DNA of 64,000 bases from Roseomonas sp. AR75 (GTDB lineage Bacteria > Pseudomonadota > Alphaproteobacteria > Acetobacterales > Acetobacteraceae), in the NCBI RefSeq assembly GCF_005222815.1, contig NZ_STGB01000002.1, forward strand, positions 620,001 through 684,000, in the 5' to 3' direction. A program made the position numbers and the translations under genes. Of the stretch, positions 9,965-21,061 are shown in pieces; positions within the stretch are counted from its first letter, which is position 1, and each line of letters starts with the position of its first letter. The notes under the pieces are model-generated. The model was not told the origin of the DNA. It made no database searches and worked only from the letters and a program-made list of their open reading frames with translations.

Positions 9965-10842
9965 GTCTGCCCCGGCTTGCGCAGGATCAGCTTCATGTAC
10001 CAGATCGCCAGGAAGACCAGGATCGCGGTGAGGATCCAGGCGACCGCGCTGGCATAGCCCATGTCGTACCAGCGGAAGGCGATGGAGTAGACGAGATAGG
10101 CGAGCGTGGTCGTCGCAGCACCCGGCCCGCCGCCGGTCAGCGTCACTACCTGGTCGAACATCTTGAGCGCGAAGACGGTCTTGAGGATGGCGACCACCGC
10201 CAGCACCGGCAGCAGCGCCGGGATCGTCACGTCGCGCAGCACCTGCCATTCGGTGGCGCCGTCGATCCGCGCGGCTTCCTCCGGCTCCCTCGGCAGCGCG
10301 GCCAGGCCGCCCAGCACCACCAACGTCATGTAGGGGACCCAGCGCCACGCATCGGAGAACACCAGCACCAGCAGCGCCGCCCATTCGTCGGCGAGCCAGA
10401 CGAAGCCCTGCAGCGGCGGCGCCAGCACGCCGGCGAGCCAGGTGAACACACCCATCTCCGCGTTGAACATGAAGCGGAAGGAGATGCCGACCAGCGCGGG
10501 CGAGACGGCGAAGGGAAGGATCAGCACGGCGCGCGTCACGCTCTGCAGCACACCCGCACGGCGAAGCAGCAGCGCGAGGCCGAGCGCGGAGACAACGGTC
10601 AGCGTCACGTCGATCAGGACGAACAGCCCGGTCACCATCGCGGCGTTCGCGAAATCCGGATCGTCGGTGAAGGCGATCAGGTAGTGCTCGGTCCCGATGA
10701 ACGGACCCGGCGTCAGCGAGCGCGTCAGCCGCCAGTCGCGGAAGCTGGTGACCAGCGAGACGCCGAGTGGCCAGATCGTGGTGCCGAGCACGATCAGCGC
10801 CGCCGGCAGGATCAGCAGGTATTTGAGCGTGCGGTCACGCAT
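9961..10842 (-). CDS. ABC transporter permease, MalF type
   Basis: A 293-residue permease of the CUT1 class with six hydrophobic segments, beginning MRDRTLKYLLILPAALIVLG. The EAA motif is PEEAARIDGATEWQVLRDV, and the MalF-type TLTGGGPGAATTTLAY stretch is visible. ATG 10842 was chosen as the start of the first hydrophobic segment. It lies downstream of the binding-protein gene, separated by about 70 bases that hold a strong GC-rich palindrome, which may lower downstream expression relative to the binding protein. Confidence 0.9.
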   Translation of the reverse strand: MRDRTLKYLLILPAALIVLGTTIWPLGVSLVTSFRDWRLTRSLTPGPFIGTEHYLIAFTDDPDFANAAMVTGLFVLIDVTLTVVSALGLALLLRRAGVLQSVTRAVLILPFAVSPALVGISFRFMFNAEMGVFTWLAGVLAPPLQGFVWLADEWAALLVLVFSDAWRWVPYMTLVVLGGLAALPREPEEAARIDGATEWQVLRDVTIPALLPVLAVVAILKTVFALKMFDQVVTLTGGGPGAATTTLAYLVYSIAFRWYDMGYASAVAWILTAILVFLAIWYMKLILRKPGQT

Positions 10843-10851
10843 CGGGCTTAG

Positions 10852-10875
10852 CCCTCCCCCGCGCGCGGGGGAGGG
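10852..10875. repeat. Perfect 24-bp GC palindrome (REP-like element)
   Basis: Bases 10852-10875 form a perfect palindrome with 12-base arms (arm CCCTCCCCCGCG), followed by GTTGGGTGGGGGC-like sequence. From memory, this same arrangement is a common dispersed intergenic palindrome in GC-rich proteobacterial genomes. It sits between the binding-protein gene and the permease genes, where such hairpins often act as transcript stabilisers or attenuators. Only this one copy was seen in the window. Confidence 0.7.
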
Positions 10876-10911
10876 TTGGGTGGGGGCAGCGCGCTCTTCG
10901 GCAAGCCGCGC

Positions 10912-12225
10912 TCACCCGCGGCGCGCGATGCGCCGCACCTGCGCGGCGGCGGCGTTGAAGGCGTCGGGCACGGTCTTCGTGCCGCTCGCCGCCTCGCTCA
11001 TCGCCGTCTCGAGCGCCTCGCTGATCTGCGGCCATTCGGGGCCGAAGGTGATGGATTGCGTGTCGCGCAGCCCTTCCGCCGCCAGGCGATGCATGCCACC
11101 GAACCGCGCATTCACCGCATCGTCCATCAGGTTCGGCCACATCACCGCGACCACGTCGTTCTCCTTCGGGTCGAGCAGGATGTCGCGCTCGAGCGCAGGG
11201 TTCGCGATCCAGGTCAGCAGTTCCATCGCCGCATCCTTGCGGCGGGAGCGCTGGCTGATGCCCCAGACCCAGGTGTTGGTGAAGGTGGTGCGGGGCTTGC
11301 CAGCGTAGCTCGGCATCGGCGCGAAGCCGATCTGCGCCGCCGTCAGGCGGCTGGCCTGCGGGTTCACCAGGGTGGAGCGCACCCACCACCAGACCGGCAG
11401 CATGGCGGAATTGCCCTGGCCCATGCTGTTCACTGCGTCCTGCTCGGTGAAGGAGACGGCACCGGCCGGCGTGATGCGATGTCGGCGCAGCAGGTCCACG
11501 TAATCCTGCACGGCGGCAAGGCCGGCCTGGCTGTTGAAGGCGGGCTGGCCGCGCTCGTCGAACAGCGCGCCGCCGCGGCCCCAGAGGAAGTTGTACCACA
11601 CCATCAGGTTCTGCCCGTTGCTACGGCCATACGGCACCGCGACACCGGAGATGCCGCTCTCCTTCTCCTGGATCGCCTTGCCGGCCTCGACGAGGGCCTC
11701 CCAGGTGGCGGGCGGCGTCAGGTTGTGCTTTTCGAACAGGTCCTTGCGATAGAACAGCAACTGCACATGGCCGCGGCTGGGCAGGCCGAGCAGGCGGCCA
11801 TTCACCGTGCCCTGGCGCAGATGCGCGGCCGGCCAGCGATCCAGCGGGATGCCCTTGTCGCGCACGCGCGCATCGATCGGGTCGAACAGGTTGTTCAGCG
11901 ACGCCACCCACTGGTCCATCGCGATCGCCAGATCGTAGTCGCCGCCGCCGCCGACCATCTCGGCCGTCAGCGCCTCGCGCATGCTGGCAAAGGGGACGAA
12001 GGTGTATTTCGCCGTGATGCCGGTCTGCTCGGTGAAGGCAGCGAGTCGCGCCTCATGCGCGCGGAACTGGCTGGCGACGACGCAGAGCACCTTGAGCTCG
12101 GTGCCGGCAAAGGGCTTGCCGGGGCGGATGTTCGGCGCGGGGCCGAGTTGCGCCTGTGCACCGGTTGCGGCGAAGGCCGCGGCGCCGGCGGCGCCGGCCA
12201 GGATGTCTCGACGACGCAGCGCCAT
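10912..12225 (-). CDS. ABC transporter sugar-type solute-binding protein
   Basis: A 437-residue periplasmic binding protein of the MalE/UgpB class. The leader MALRRRDILAGAAGAAAFAATGAQAQ has a twin-arginine-like RRDILAG and an AQA-type cleavage site. The mature part has the usual binding-protein features: QTGITAKYTFVPF, DYDLAIAMDQW, LLFYRKDLFEKH and GPEWPQISEAL. ATG 12225 is preceded by GGAGGAGAAG. Its promoter region carries a palindrome also found before the HisD-like gene, so it is probably controlled by the adjacent LacI-family regulator. The ligand is unknown; a polyol, sugar acid or related hydroxylated compound fits the family. Confidence 0.9.
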   Translation of the reverse strand: MALRRRDILAGAAGAAAFAATGAQAQLGPAPNIRPGKPFAGTELKVLCVVASQFRAHEARLAAFTEQTGITAKYTFVPFASMREALTAEMVGGGGDYDLAIAMDQWVASLNNLFDPIDARVRDKGIPLDRWPAAHLRQGTVNGRLLGLPSRGHVQLLFYRKDLFEKHNLTPPATWEALVEAGKAIQEKESGISGVAVPYGRSNGQNLMVWYNFLWGRGGALFDERGQPAFNSQAGLAAVQDYVDLLRRHRITPAGAVSFTEQDAVNSMGQGNSAMLPVWWWVRSTLVNPQASRLTAAQIGFAPMPSYAGKPRTTFTNTWVWGISQRSRRKDAAMELLTWIANPALERDILLDPKENDVVAVMWPNLMDDAVNARFGGMHRLAAEGLRDTQSITFGPEWPQISEALETAMSEAASGTKTVPDAFNAAAAQVRRIARRG

Positions 12226-12265
12226 GGCGCCTTCTCCTCCCAAAGCCTGGCCTATCCGGCCGGTT

Positions 12266-12283
12266 CTTGCATGCGCATGCAAG
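12266..12283. promoter_or_regulatory. Putative LacI-family operator (site A)
   Basis: A perfect 18-base palindrome, CTTGCATGCGCATGCAAG, 41 bases upstream of the binding-protein ATG and just past the end of the LacI-family gene. Its 16-base core TTGCATGCGCATGCAA recurs exactly at 15658-15673, before the HisD-like gene. The even-length symmetry with a central CG-type step fits LacI/GalR operators. The assignment to the neighbouring regulator is inference. Confidence 0.8.
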
Positions 12284-12390
12284 CCTATCGGCAGGCCTGC
12301 CCCCCTGGCAAGCCCCATCGCCGCCCCGCAGGTCTCGCCGCCGAATGATTCAGCGCCGCGCCCTGCATGCGTGCCCGCTCCGGTGGCTTC

Positions 12391-13479
12391 TCAGGCGGCC
12401 TGATCCCGCACCGGACGCCAGACCAGCGCATCGGCACGGCTGACGCAGCCTTCCGGCGGCATCCGCGCGGAGCCGCGCACCATGAGCTCGCCCGGGATCA
12501 CCTGGTGCCGCGTGGGCGCGGCGGGGTTCTCGATCATCTCGCACACCATCGCCACGGCCGCATCCACCATCGGGCGCAGCGGCTGCGCGAAGCTGGTGAG
12601 CGAGAAGGACGGCCAGCGCGCCGGACCGGTGTCATCGAAGCCGACCAGGGAGAGGTCGCGCGGGATGCGCAGGCCGAATTCGTGTCGCGCGACTTCCGCC
12701 ACCGCGGTCGCCATGTGGTCGTTGGCGGCGAAGATCGCGTCCGGCCGATCGGGGCGCGACAGCAGCCGTCGCGCGGCGGCGGAGGCGGATTCGAAATCGT
12801 AGAGGCCAACATCGCGCAGCGGCGGCGCATGCCCGTGCTCTGCCAGCCAGCCGGTGAAGCCCGCCTCCCGGTCGCGGCTGGTGGAGGAATTCTCGATCCC
12901 CGCGATGAAGGCGAGGCGCTGGTGGCCGCCGGCGACGAGGAACTCCGCGATCAATCGCCCGCCCCGAAGATTCTCGCCGGTGACGGAGGAGACATCGGCG
13001 TGGCGGCTGGTGCGGTTGAACAGCAGCACGGGAATCCCGGCCGCGCGACACTGCCCCGCGAGCGCCGAGGACAGCGTGGTGGAGGCGAGGATCAGCGCAT
13101 CCACCTGCCAGGCCAGCACTTCCTGCAGCAGCGGATCGGCATCGCGCGCAGCATCCGGCGTGAACAGCAGCAGGTGATAGCCGCGCGCCTGCAGGCCCTT
13201 CGACAGCGCCTCCAGCACATCCGGGTAGAAGTGGTTCTGCAGATAGGCCGCGGCGACGCCGATGATGCGGCTGCGTCGCGTGGTCAGGCTGCGCGCGATG
13301 GCGTTGGGCCGGTAGCCGAGTGCGCGCGCCGCATCCTCCACCCGCGCGCGCGTCTCCCGCGCGATGGAGGCGCCGGGCGTGAAGGCACGGCTCACCGCGG
13401 ATTGCGAGACGCCGGCCAGCCGCGCCACATCGCTCGCCGTGGCGTGCCGATGCGCGCGGGCGGGCCGGACCTCGCTCAT
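12391..13479 (-). CDS. LacI-family transcriptional regulator
   Basis: A 362-residue regulator with the LacI/GalR layout. Residues 13-65 form the helix-turn-helix and hinge (ATASDVARLAGVSQSAVSRA; RPNAIARSLTTRRSRIIGV). The rest is the periplasmic-binding-protein-like effector domain, with IFAANDHMATAVAEV and LSLVGFDDTGPA as typical C-terminal motifs. ATG 13479 overlaps the stop of the SDR gene (ATGA), so it is the third gene of the hisD-like/SDR/lacI operon and probably autoregulated through the palindrome at 15658. A second copy of that palindrome lies just beyond its own end, at the importer promoter. Confidence 0.9.
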   Translation of the reverse strand: MSEVRPARAHRHATASDVARLAGVSQSAVSRAFTPGASIARETRARVEDAARALGYRPNAIARSLTTRRSRIIGVAAAYLQNHFYPDVLEALSKGLQARGYHLLLFTPDAARDADPLLQEVLAWQVDALILASTTLSSALAGQCRAAGIPVLLFNRTSRHADVSSVTGENLRGGRLIAEFLVAGGHQRLAFIAGIENSSTSRDREAGFTGWLAEHGHAPPLRDVGLYDFESASAAARRLLSRPDRPDAIFAANDHMATAVAEVARHEFGLRIPRDLSLVGFDDTGPARWPSFSLTSFAQPLRPMVDAAVAMVCEMIENPAAPTRHQVIPGELMVRGSARMPPEGCVSRADALVWRPVRDQAA

Positions 13480-14252
13480 TCCGCCGTCCAGCCGCCATCC
13501 ACCAGCAGCGAGGAGCCGGTCATCAGCGACGCTGCATCGGAGCAGAGGAAGACGATGGCGCCCATCAGGTCTTCCACCTGGCCGAGGCGGCCGAGCTTGA
13601 TCTTCTGGATCACGCCGGCCTTGAACGCCGCGTCCGCCAGGAAGGGCTGCGTCATCGGCGTCTCGATGAAGGTGGGGCACAGCGTGTTCACGCGGATGCC
13701 GTGCGGCGCGAGGTCCAGCGCCATGGCGCGCGCGATGCCCTCGATCGCCCATTTGGAGGCGCAGTAGACGCTGCGCTTCGCGCCGCCGACATGTCCCATC
13801 TGCGAGGAGACATGCACGATGGCGCCCGGCTTGCCGGCGGCGATCATGCCGCGCGCGACCGCCTGCGCGGCGAAGAAGGCGGCGCGGACGTTGAGGTTCA
13901 TCACTGCGTCGAAATCCTCGACGCACACGTCCTGGAAGGATGCGGGGCGGTTGGTGCCGGCGTTGTTCACCAGCGCGTCGAACGGACCGGCGGCGTCGAT
14001 CTTCGCCGCCGTCGCCGCGATGTCCGCCACATCCATCGGCAGCGCCTCGGCCGAGCCGCCGGCGGCGCGGATAGCGGCCGCTGCTTCCTCGATCTCGTCC
14101 GCCGAGCGCGCGGCGAGCACGACATGCGCGCCGGCCTCGGCCAACGCCGCCGCGGCGCCGAGGCCGATGCCGCGGCCCGCACCCGTGACCAGCGCGCGCT
14201 TGTCGTCCAGCCGCAGCGAGGGCGTCTTCGGCAGCTGCATCTGCGTGGGCAT
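13476..14252 (-). CDS. SDR-family dehydrogenase
   Basis: A 258-residue short-chain dehydrogenase. The NAD(P) motif TGAGRGIG is near residue 25, NNAG follows, and the catalytic Ser and YxxxK are in VHVSSQMGHVGGAKRSVYCASK. ATG 14252 was preferred because GGAGG stands ten bases upstream; an in-frame ATGATG at 14312, overlapping the preceding stop, is the alternative and would add 20 polar residues. Members oxidise secondary alcohols with NAD. The neighbouring HisD-like enzyme oxidises a primary alcohol to an acid in known relatives, so the two may act in sequence on a polyol-type compound. Confidence 0.85.
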   Translation of the reverse strand: MPTQMQLPKTPSLRLDDKRALVTGAGRGIGLGAAAALAEAGAHVVLAARSADEIEEAAAAIRAAGGSAEALPMDVADIAATAAKIDAAGPFDALVNNAGTNRPASFQDVCVEDFDAVMNLNVRAAFFAAQAVARGMIAAGKPGAIVHVSSQMGHVGGAKRSVYCASKWAIEGIARAMALDLAPHGIRVNTLCPTFIETPMTQPFLADAAFKAGVIQKIKLGRLGQVEDLMGAIVFLCSDAASLMTGSSLLVDGGWTAE

Positions 14253-14308
14253 CCGATTCACGCCTCCGGTGCTCGGCTCCGCCTCCGCCCTCCGGCGAAA
14301 GGATGCCA

Positions 14309-15616
14309 TCATTCGGCCGCCTGGCCGTACGGCACGTTGCGCCCGCCATAGCGGCGGAGCCGGATATTCGCCTGCTCGGCGTGGCCGACGAAGCCCTCCA
14401 GCATGCAGAGGCGCGAGCAATAGGCGCCGATCATCGCGCTCGCCTCGTCGGTCAGCACGCGCTGGTAGGTGACGGTCTTGAGGAATTTGCCCACCCACAG
14501 CCCGCCCGTGTAGCGCGCCGCGCCCAGCGTCGGCAGGGTGTGGTTGGTGCCGATCACCTTGTCGCCGTAGCTGACATTGGTGCGCGGCCCCAGGAACAGC
14601 GCGCCGTAGTTGGTCATGTTCTTCAGGAAAAAATCGTCGTCCGCGGTCATCACCTGCACGTGCTCGGACGCGATTCGGTCGGCCTCCCGCAGCATCTCGG
14701 CCTTGTCGTCGCAGACGATCACCTCGCCGTAATCCTCCCACGCCTTCCGCGCGATGGCCGCGGTTGGCAGGATGGTCAGCAGGCGCTCGACCTGCGCCAT
14801 CGTGTCGCGCGCCAGCTTTTCGGAATCCGTCAGCAGGATGGCGGGGCTGGTGGGTCCATGCTCGGCCTGGCCGAGCAGGTCGGTGGCGCAGAGCTCGCCA
14901 TCCACCGTCTCGTCGGCGATCACCAAGGTCTCGGTCGGGCCGGCGAAGAGGTCGATGCCGACGCGGCCGAAGAGCTGGCGCTTGGCCTCCGCGACAAATG
15001 CATTGCCGGGGCCGACCAGCATGTCCACCGGCGCGATGCTCTCGGTGCCCAGTGCCATCGCGCCCACCGCCTGCACGCCGCCGAGCACGCGGATCTCGTC
15101 GGCGCCGGCCAGGTGCTGCGCCGCGACGATCGCCGGCGCGGGCCTGCCCTGATAGGGCGGCGCGCAGGTTATGATGCGCGGCACGCCCGCCACCTTCGCC
15201 GTCACCACGGACATGTGCGCCGAGGCCAGAAGCGGATACTTGCCGCCGGGCACGTAGCAGCCCACCGAGTTCACGGGGATGTTCTTGTGGCCCAGCACGA
15301 TGCCGGGCAACGTCTCGACCTCGATGTCTCTCATGGACTCGCGCTGATGCTGCGCGAAGTTGCGCACCTGCTCCTGCGCGAAGCGGATGTCGTCCAGCGC
15401 CTTCTTCGGCAACTCGTTCAGGCAGGCGCGGATCTCGGCATCCGTCAGGCGGAAATCGGCGCGGTCCCAGCCATCGAACTTCGCGGAGAGCTCGCGCACC
15501 GCCTGATCGCCGCGCTGCGCGATGTCGGCGAGCAGCCTTTCGACCGTCGCCCGCACCTCGGCCTGCGCGGCTTCCTTGTCGGCCGCGCCGATGGAACGCT
15601 TGAGCAACCGCGCCAT
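14309..15616 (-). CDS. Histidinol-dehydrogenase-like enzyme (catabolic; HpsN-like)
   Basis: A 435-residue member of the HisD family. Several active-site elements match: Gln250 and His253 ([11 protein letters not shown]), the Glu318-His319 pair (IASEHVQV), and His412 (EGFVGHAEQ). At the position where histidinol dehydrogenases carry a zinc-binding Asp (DFxK), this protein has Lys377 (WVGKFLKT). It sits in an operon with an SDR and a LacI regulator, not with his genes. Relatives of this kind include sulfopropanediol 3-dehydrogenase (HpsN), which oxidises a primary alcohol to a carboxylate in two NAD steps. The substrate is therefore uncertain, and histidine biosynthesis is unlikely. ATG 15616 follows GGGAAGAC. 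Confidence 0.75.
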   Translation of the reverse strand: MARLLKRSIGAADKEAAQAEVRATVERLLADIAQRGDQAVRELSAKFDGWDRADFRLTDAEIRACLNELPKKALDDIRFAQEQVRNFAQHQRESMRDIEVETLPGIVLGHKNIPVNSVGCYVPGGKYPLLASAHMSVVTAKVAGVPRIITCAPPYQGRPAPAIVAAQHLAGADEIRVLGGVQAVGAMALGTESIAPVDMLVGPGNAFVAEAKRQLFGRVGIDLFAGPTETLVIADETVDGELCATDLLGQAEHGPTSPAILLTDSEKLARDTMAQVERLLTILPTAAIARKAWEDYGEVIVCDDKAEMLREADRIASEHVQVMTADDDFFLKNMTNYGALFLGPRTNVSYGDKVIGTNHTLPTLGAARYTGGLWVGKFLKTVTYQRVLTDEASAMIGAYCSRLCMLEGFVGHAEQANIRLRRYGGRNVPYGQAAE

Positions 15617-15657
15617 GTCGTCTTCCCGCCTGCAAACCGTGTGAGCGACCGAAAAAC

Positions 15658-15673
15658 TTGCATGCGCATGCAA
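15658..15673. promoter_or_regulatory. Putative LacI-family operator (site B)
   Basis: The 16-base palindrome TTGCATGCGCATGCAA, identical to the core of site A at 12266. It lies 42 bases upstream of the HisD-like ATG and 64 bases upstream of the divergent formate dehydrogenase gene, so a bound regulator could affect both promoters. The site is flanked by a short A/T tract on the HisD side, which is unusual in this GC-rich DNA and suits a core promoter. Confidence 0.8.
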
Positions 15674-15736
15674 ACTCCGCAAGGGTTGCGGCTGCCGTCA
15701 GGGTGACCCGCGCGCCGAAGCGGCGTTAGATGCGGC

Positions 15737-17427
15737 ATGGGGAAGGAAACGTCACTGCGCATGACAGCGATGCCGAAGGGCTCGCGGAAACCGCGCACGG
15801 GTCCACGCGGCCGCGTCGCGACGCCCGAGGCAATGGCCGAGGTGGAGGCTGCGATCGCCGGCCTGGACCTGCGGCGCGACCTGCTGATCGAGCATCTGCA
15901 TGCCCTGCAGGACCGCCATGGCGCCTTGCGCGCCGCGCATCTCGTCGCGCTGGCGGCGCTGCACCGCGTCGCGCCGGTCGAGGTGTTCGAGACGGCAAGC
16001 TTCTACGCGCATTTCGACCTGATCGAGGACGGCGCCGCACCGCCGCCACCGGTCACGCTGCGCGTCTGCGATGGCCTGCCCTGCGCGATGGCAGGCGCGG
16101 AGGCCTTGCATGCAAGTCTGCGGGCGGCCGTGCCGGATGGCGTGCGCGTGCTGCACGCGCCCTGCATGGGCGCCTGCCACCGCGCGCCCGCCTGCGCCGT
16201 CGGACATCACCTGGTGGAACACGCCACGGCAGAGACCGTGCTGTCTGCCGCGCGCCACGCGCCGACGGGCTGCGACGCTGCTTCGCGCCTTCCGGCTGCC
16301 TTGGAGGCCGGCGCTCATGCGCTGCTTCGCGCGCTGCGCGACGGTCGCCTGGATTCGGCCGCGCTGCTCGATCGGCTGGAGGCTGCCGCGCTGCGCGGCC
16401 TCGGCGGTGCCGGCTTTCCCGCCGCGCGCAAGTGGCGCCTGGTCATGGCGCAGCCCGGGCCGCGCCATCTCGTGGTGAATGCCGACGAGGGCGAGCCCGG
16501 CACCTTCAAGGACCGCCACTGCCTGGAAGCCGACCCGCACCGCGTGCTGGAAGGCATGCTGCTGGCCGCCGTAGCCATCGGCGCAGAAGCCTGCTGGTTC
16601 TACCTGCGCGACGAATACGCGCATCTGCACCAGGTGATGACGACGGAGATCGCAGCACTCGGCGCGGCCGGGCTGCTGCCGATGCCCGTGCATCTGCGCC
16701 GCGGCGCCGGTGCCTATATCTGCGGCGAGGAAACCGCGCTGCTGGAAAGCCTGGAAGGCCGCCGCGGCTACCCACGGCACAAACCCCCCTTCCCCGGCCA
16801 GCGCGGCCTGTTCGGCCAACCGACGCTGATCCACAATGTCGAGACGCTCTGGTGGCTGCCGGAGATCCTTGCGTCCTCCGAAGCCGCTGTGCGCTTCGCT
16901 GCCGCCGGCCGCCGCGGGCGGTCCGGCCAGCGGCTGTTCTCCGTCTCGGGTCGCGTTCGCGATCCCGGCGTGAAGGCCGCGCCGGCGGGCATCACCGCGC
17001 GCGAGCTCATCGAGGAATTCTGTGGCGGCATCGCGCCAGGCCACCGCTTTGCTGCCTATCTGCCTGGCGGTGCTTCCGGCGGCATCCTGCCGGCGAGCAT
17101 GGCCGACCTGCCGCTGGATTTCGGCACGCTGGAGCAGTTCGGCTGCTTCGTCGGCTCCGGCGCCGTAATCGTGCTCTCCGATCGTGACGATTTGCCGGAG
17201 GCCGCACGCAACCTGGTGCGGTTCTTCCGCGACGAGAGCTGCGGGCAATGCACGCCCTGCCGCGTCGGCACCGCGAAAGCCGCAAGGCTGCTGGAAGCAC
17301 CGCGCTGGGACGCACCGCTGCTCGAGGAACTCGCCGCCGCGATGGCGGACGGCTCGATCTGCGGCCTCGGCCAGGCCGCGATGAACCCGGTGCGCAGCCT
17401 GCTGCACTTCTTCCCGGAGGCGACGCC

Positions 17428-17431
<4 letters not shown>
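15737..17431 (+). CDS. fdh1B: NAD-dependent formate dehydrogenase beta subunit (fused FdsG-FdsB)
   Basis: A 564-residue fusion of a NuoE-like and a NuoF-like module. The first holds a thioredoxin-fold [2Fe-2S] site: Cys111, Cys116, Cys143, Cys147. The second has the NADH/FMN elements RGLGGAGFP (219-227), NADEGEPGTFKDR (248-260) and GAGAYICGEETALLE (323-337), then a [4Fe-4S] site at Cys502, Cys505, Cys508 and Cys542. This fused form and length match Fdh1B of Methylobacterium-type formate dehydrogenase; it passes electrons from the alpha subunit to NAD. Start 15737 is open to doubt: ATGs at 15761 and 15770 are alternatives. It overlaps the alpha gene (ATGA). Confidence 0.88.
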
Positions 17432-20211
<2,780 letters not shown>

Positions 20212-20948
20212 CGCAGCGCCGCAGCGTGGCTGCGCGGCACCTTGCGATCCGTCACCAGCGTCGCGACGGCTGACAGCGGCGCGACGACGCAGGCCGCGGT
20301 CTTCAGGAATTTCGTGTGGTCAGCGACCAGCATCGTCGCACCGGCATGCGCCATCATCGCGCGCGCAACCGCCACCTCGTCCTCGTGGTAGTCCAGCAGC
20401 CAGCCATCGGGCGTGATCGCGCCGATGCCCTTGATCAGCAGGTCGCAGCGCCAGCGTGAGGCGGCCTCCGCCGCGAAGGCGCCGACCAGGCCACCATTGG
20501 ATGCGCGGAACGTGCCGCCGATCACATGCACGGAAATGCCCGGCGACGCGCCCAGGATGCGCGCCGCGGCGGTGCTGTTCGTGATCACGCGCAACTCCCG
20601 CCGCGCGGTCAGCGCCGCAGCCACCGCCTCCACCGTCGTGCCGAGCGTGAGGAAGACCGAGGAGCCCTCCGTCACGCGCGCGGCCGCGGCCTCGGCGATG
20701 CGCGCCTTAGCGCCGGCATTCTCCACATGCCGCAGCGCGTAGTCGGTGTTGGCGATGGAAGACGGCAGGCTGGCGCCGCCATGGTGCCGCCGCAGCATGC
20801 CCTCGCCCGCCAGGTCCTGGAGGTCCCGGCGGATCGTCTGCGGCGTGACGGAAAGGGCCACCGCCAGCTCGTCGATCGCCGCATAGCCGCGCTGGCGCAG
20901 CATTTCCAGGATGCGGCCATGCCGCGTCTCCGCCGACATCTCCCCCTC

Positions 20949-20992
20949 TTTCGCAAGCGCGAAAACGAAAATGGGCTTGCGAAAACGAACAT
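20949..20992. promoter_or_regulatory. Putative DeoR-type operator: two direct repeats with a 20-base period
   Basis: GCGAAAACGAAAAT (20959-20972) and GCGAAAACGAACAT (20979-20992) repeat with one mismatch and start 20 bases apart, close to two helical turns. TTTCGC at 20949-20954 forms an inverted partner with the first repeat. A/T-rich CGAAA elements of this kind are typical of DeoR/GlpR operators. The site is 10 bases from the regulator start and 70 bases before the SDR start. Confidence 0.7.
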
Positions 20993-21061
20993 ATCCTGGC
21001 TTGCTGGTGTCGCATAATGAAAATCGCGGCCTGCGCGCCGCTACCCCGAGGAAGCACCAGG

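Noticed and set aside
14309..15616. Histidine biosynthesis gene hisD
   Set aside because: No other his gene is nearby, the operon holds an SDR and LacI regulator, and the zinc-binding Asp is replaced by Lys.
13476..15635. Single fusion protein covering HisD-like region and SDR on the minus strand
   Set aside because: The upstream half of that frame is Arg/Gly/Ala-rich shadow sequence of the real HisD-like frame; the SDR has its own GGAGG and ATG.
16105..16116. CTTGCATGCAAG inside fdh1B as a third LacI operator
   Set aside because: The half-sites match but the four-base centre is missing, so the spacing differs by almost half a helical turn, and the codons there encode a normal part of the [2Fe-2S] domain.
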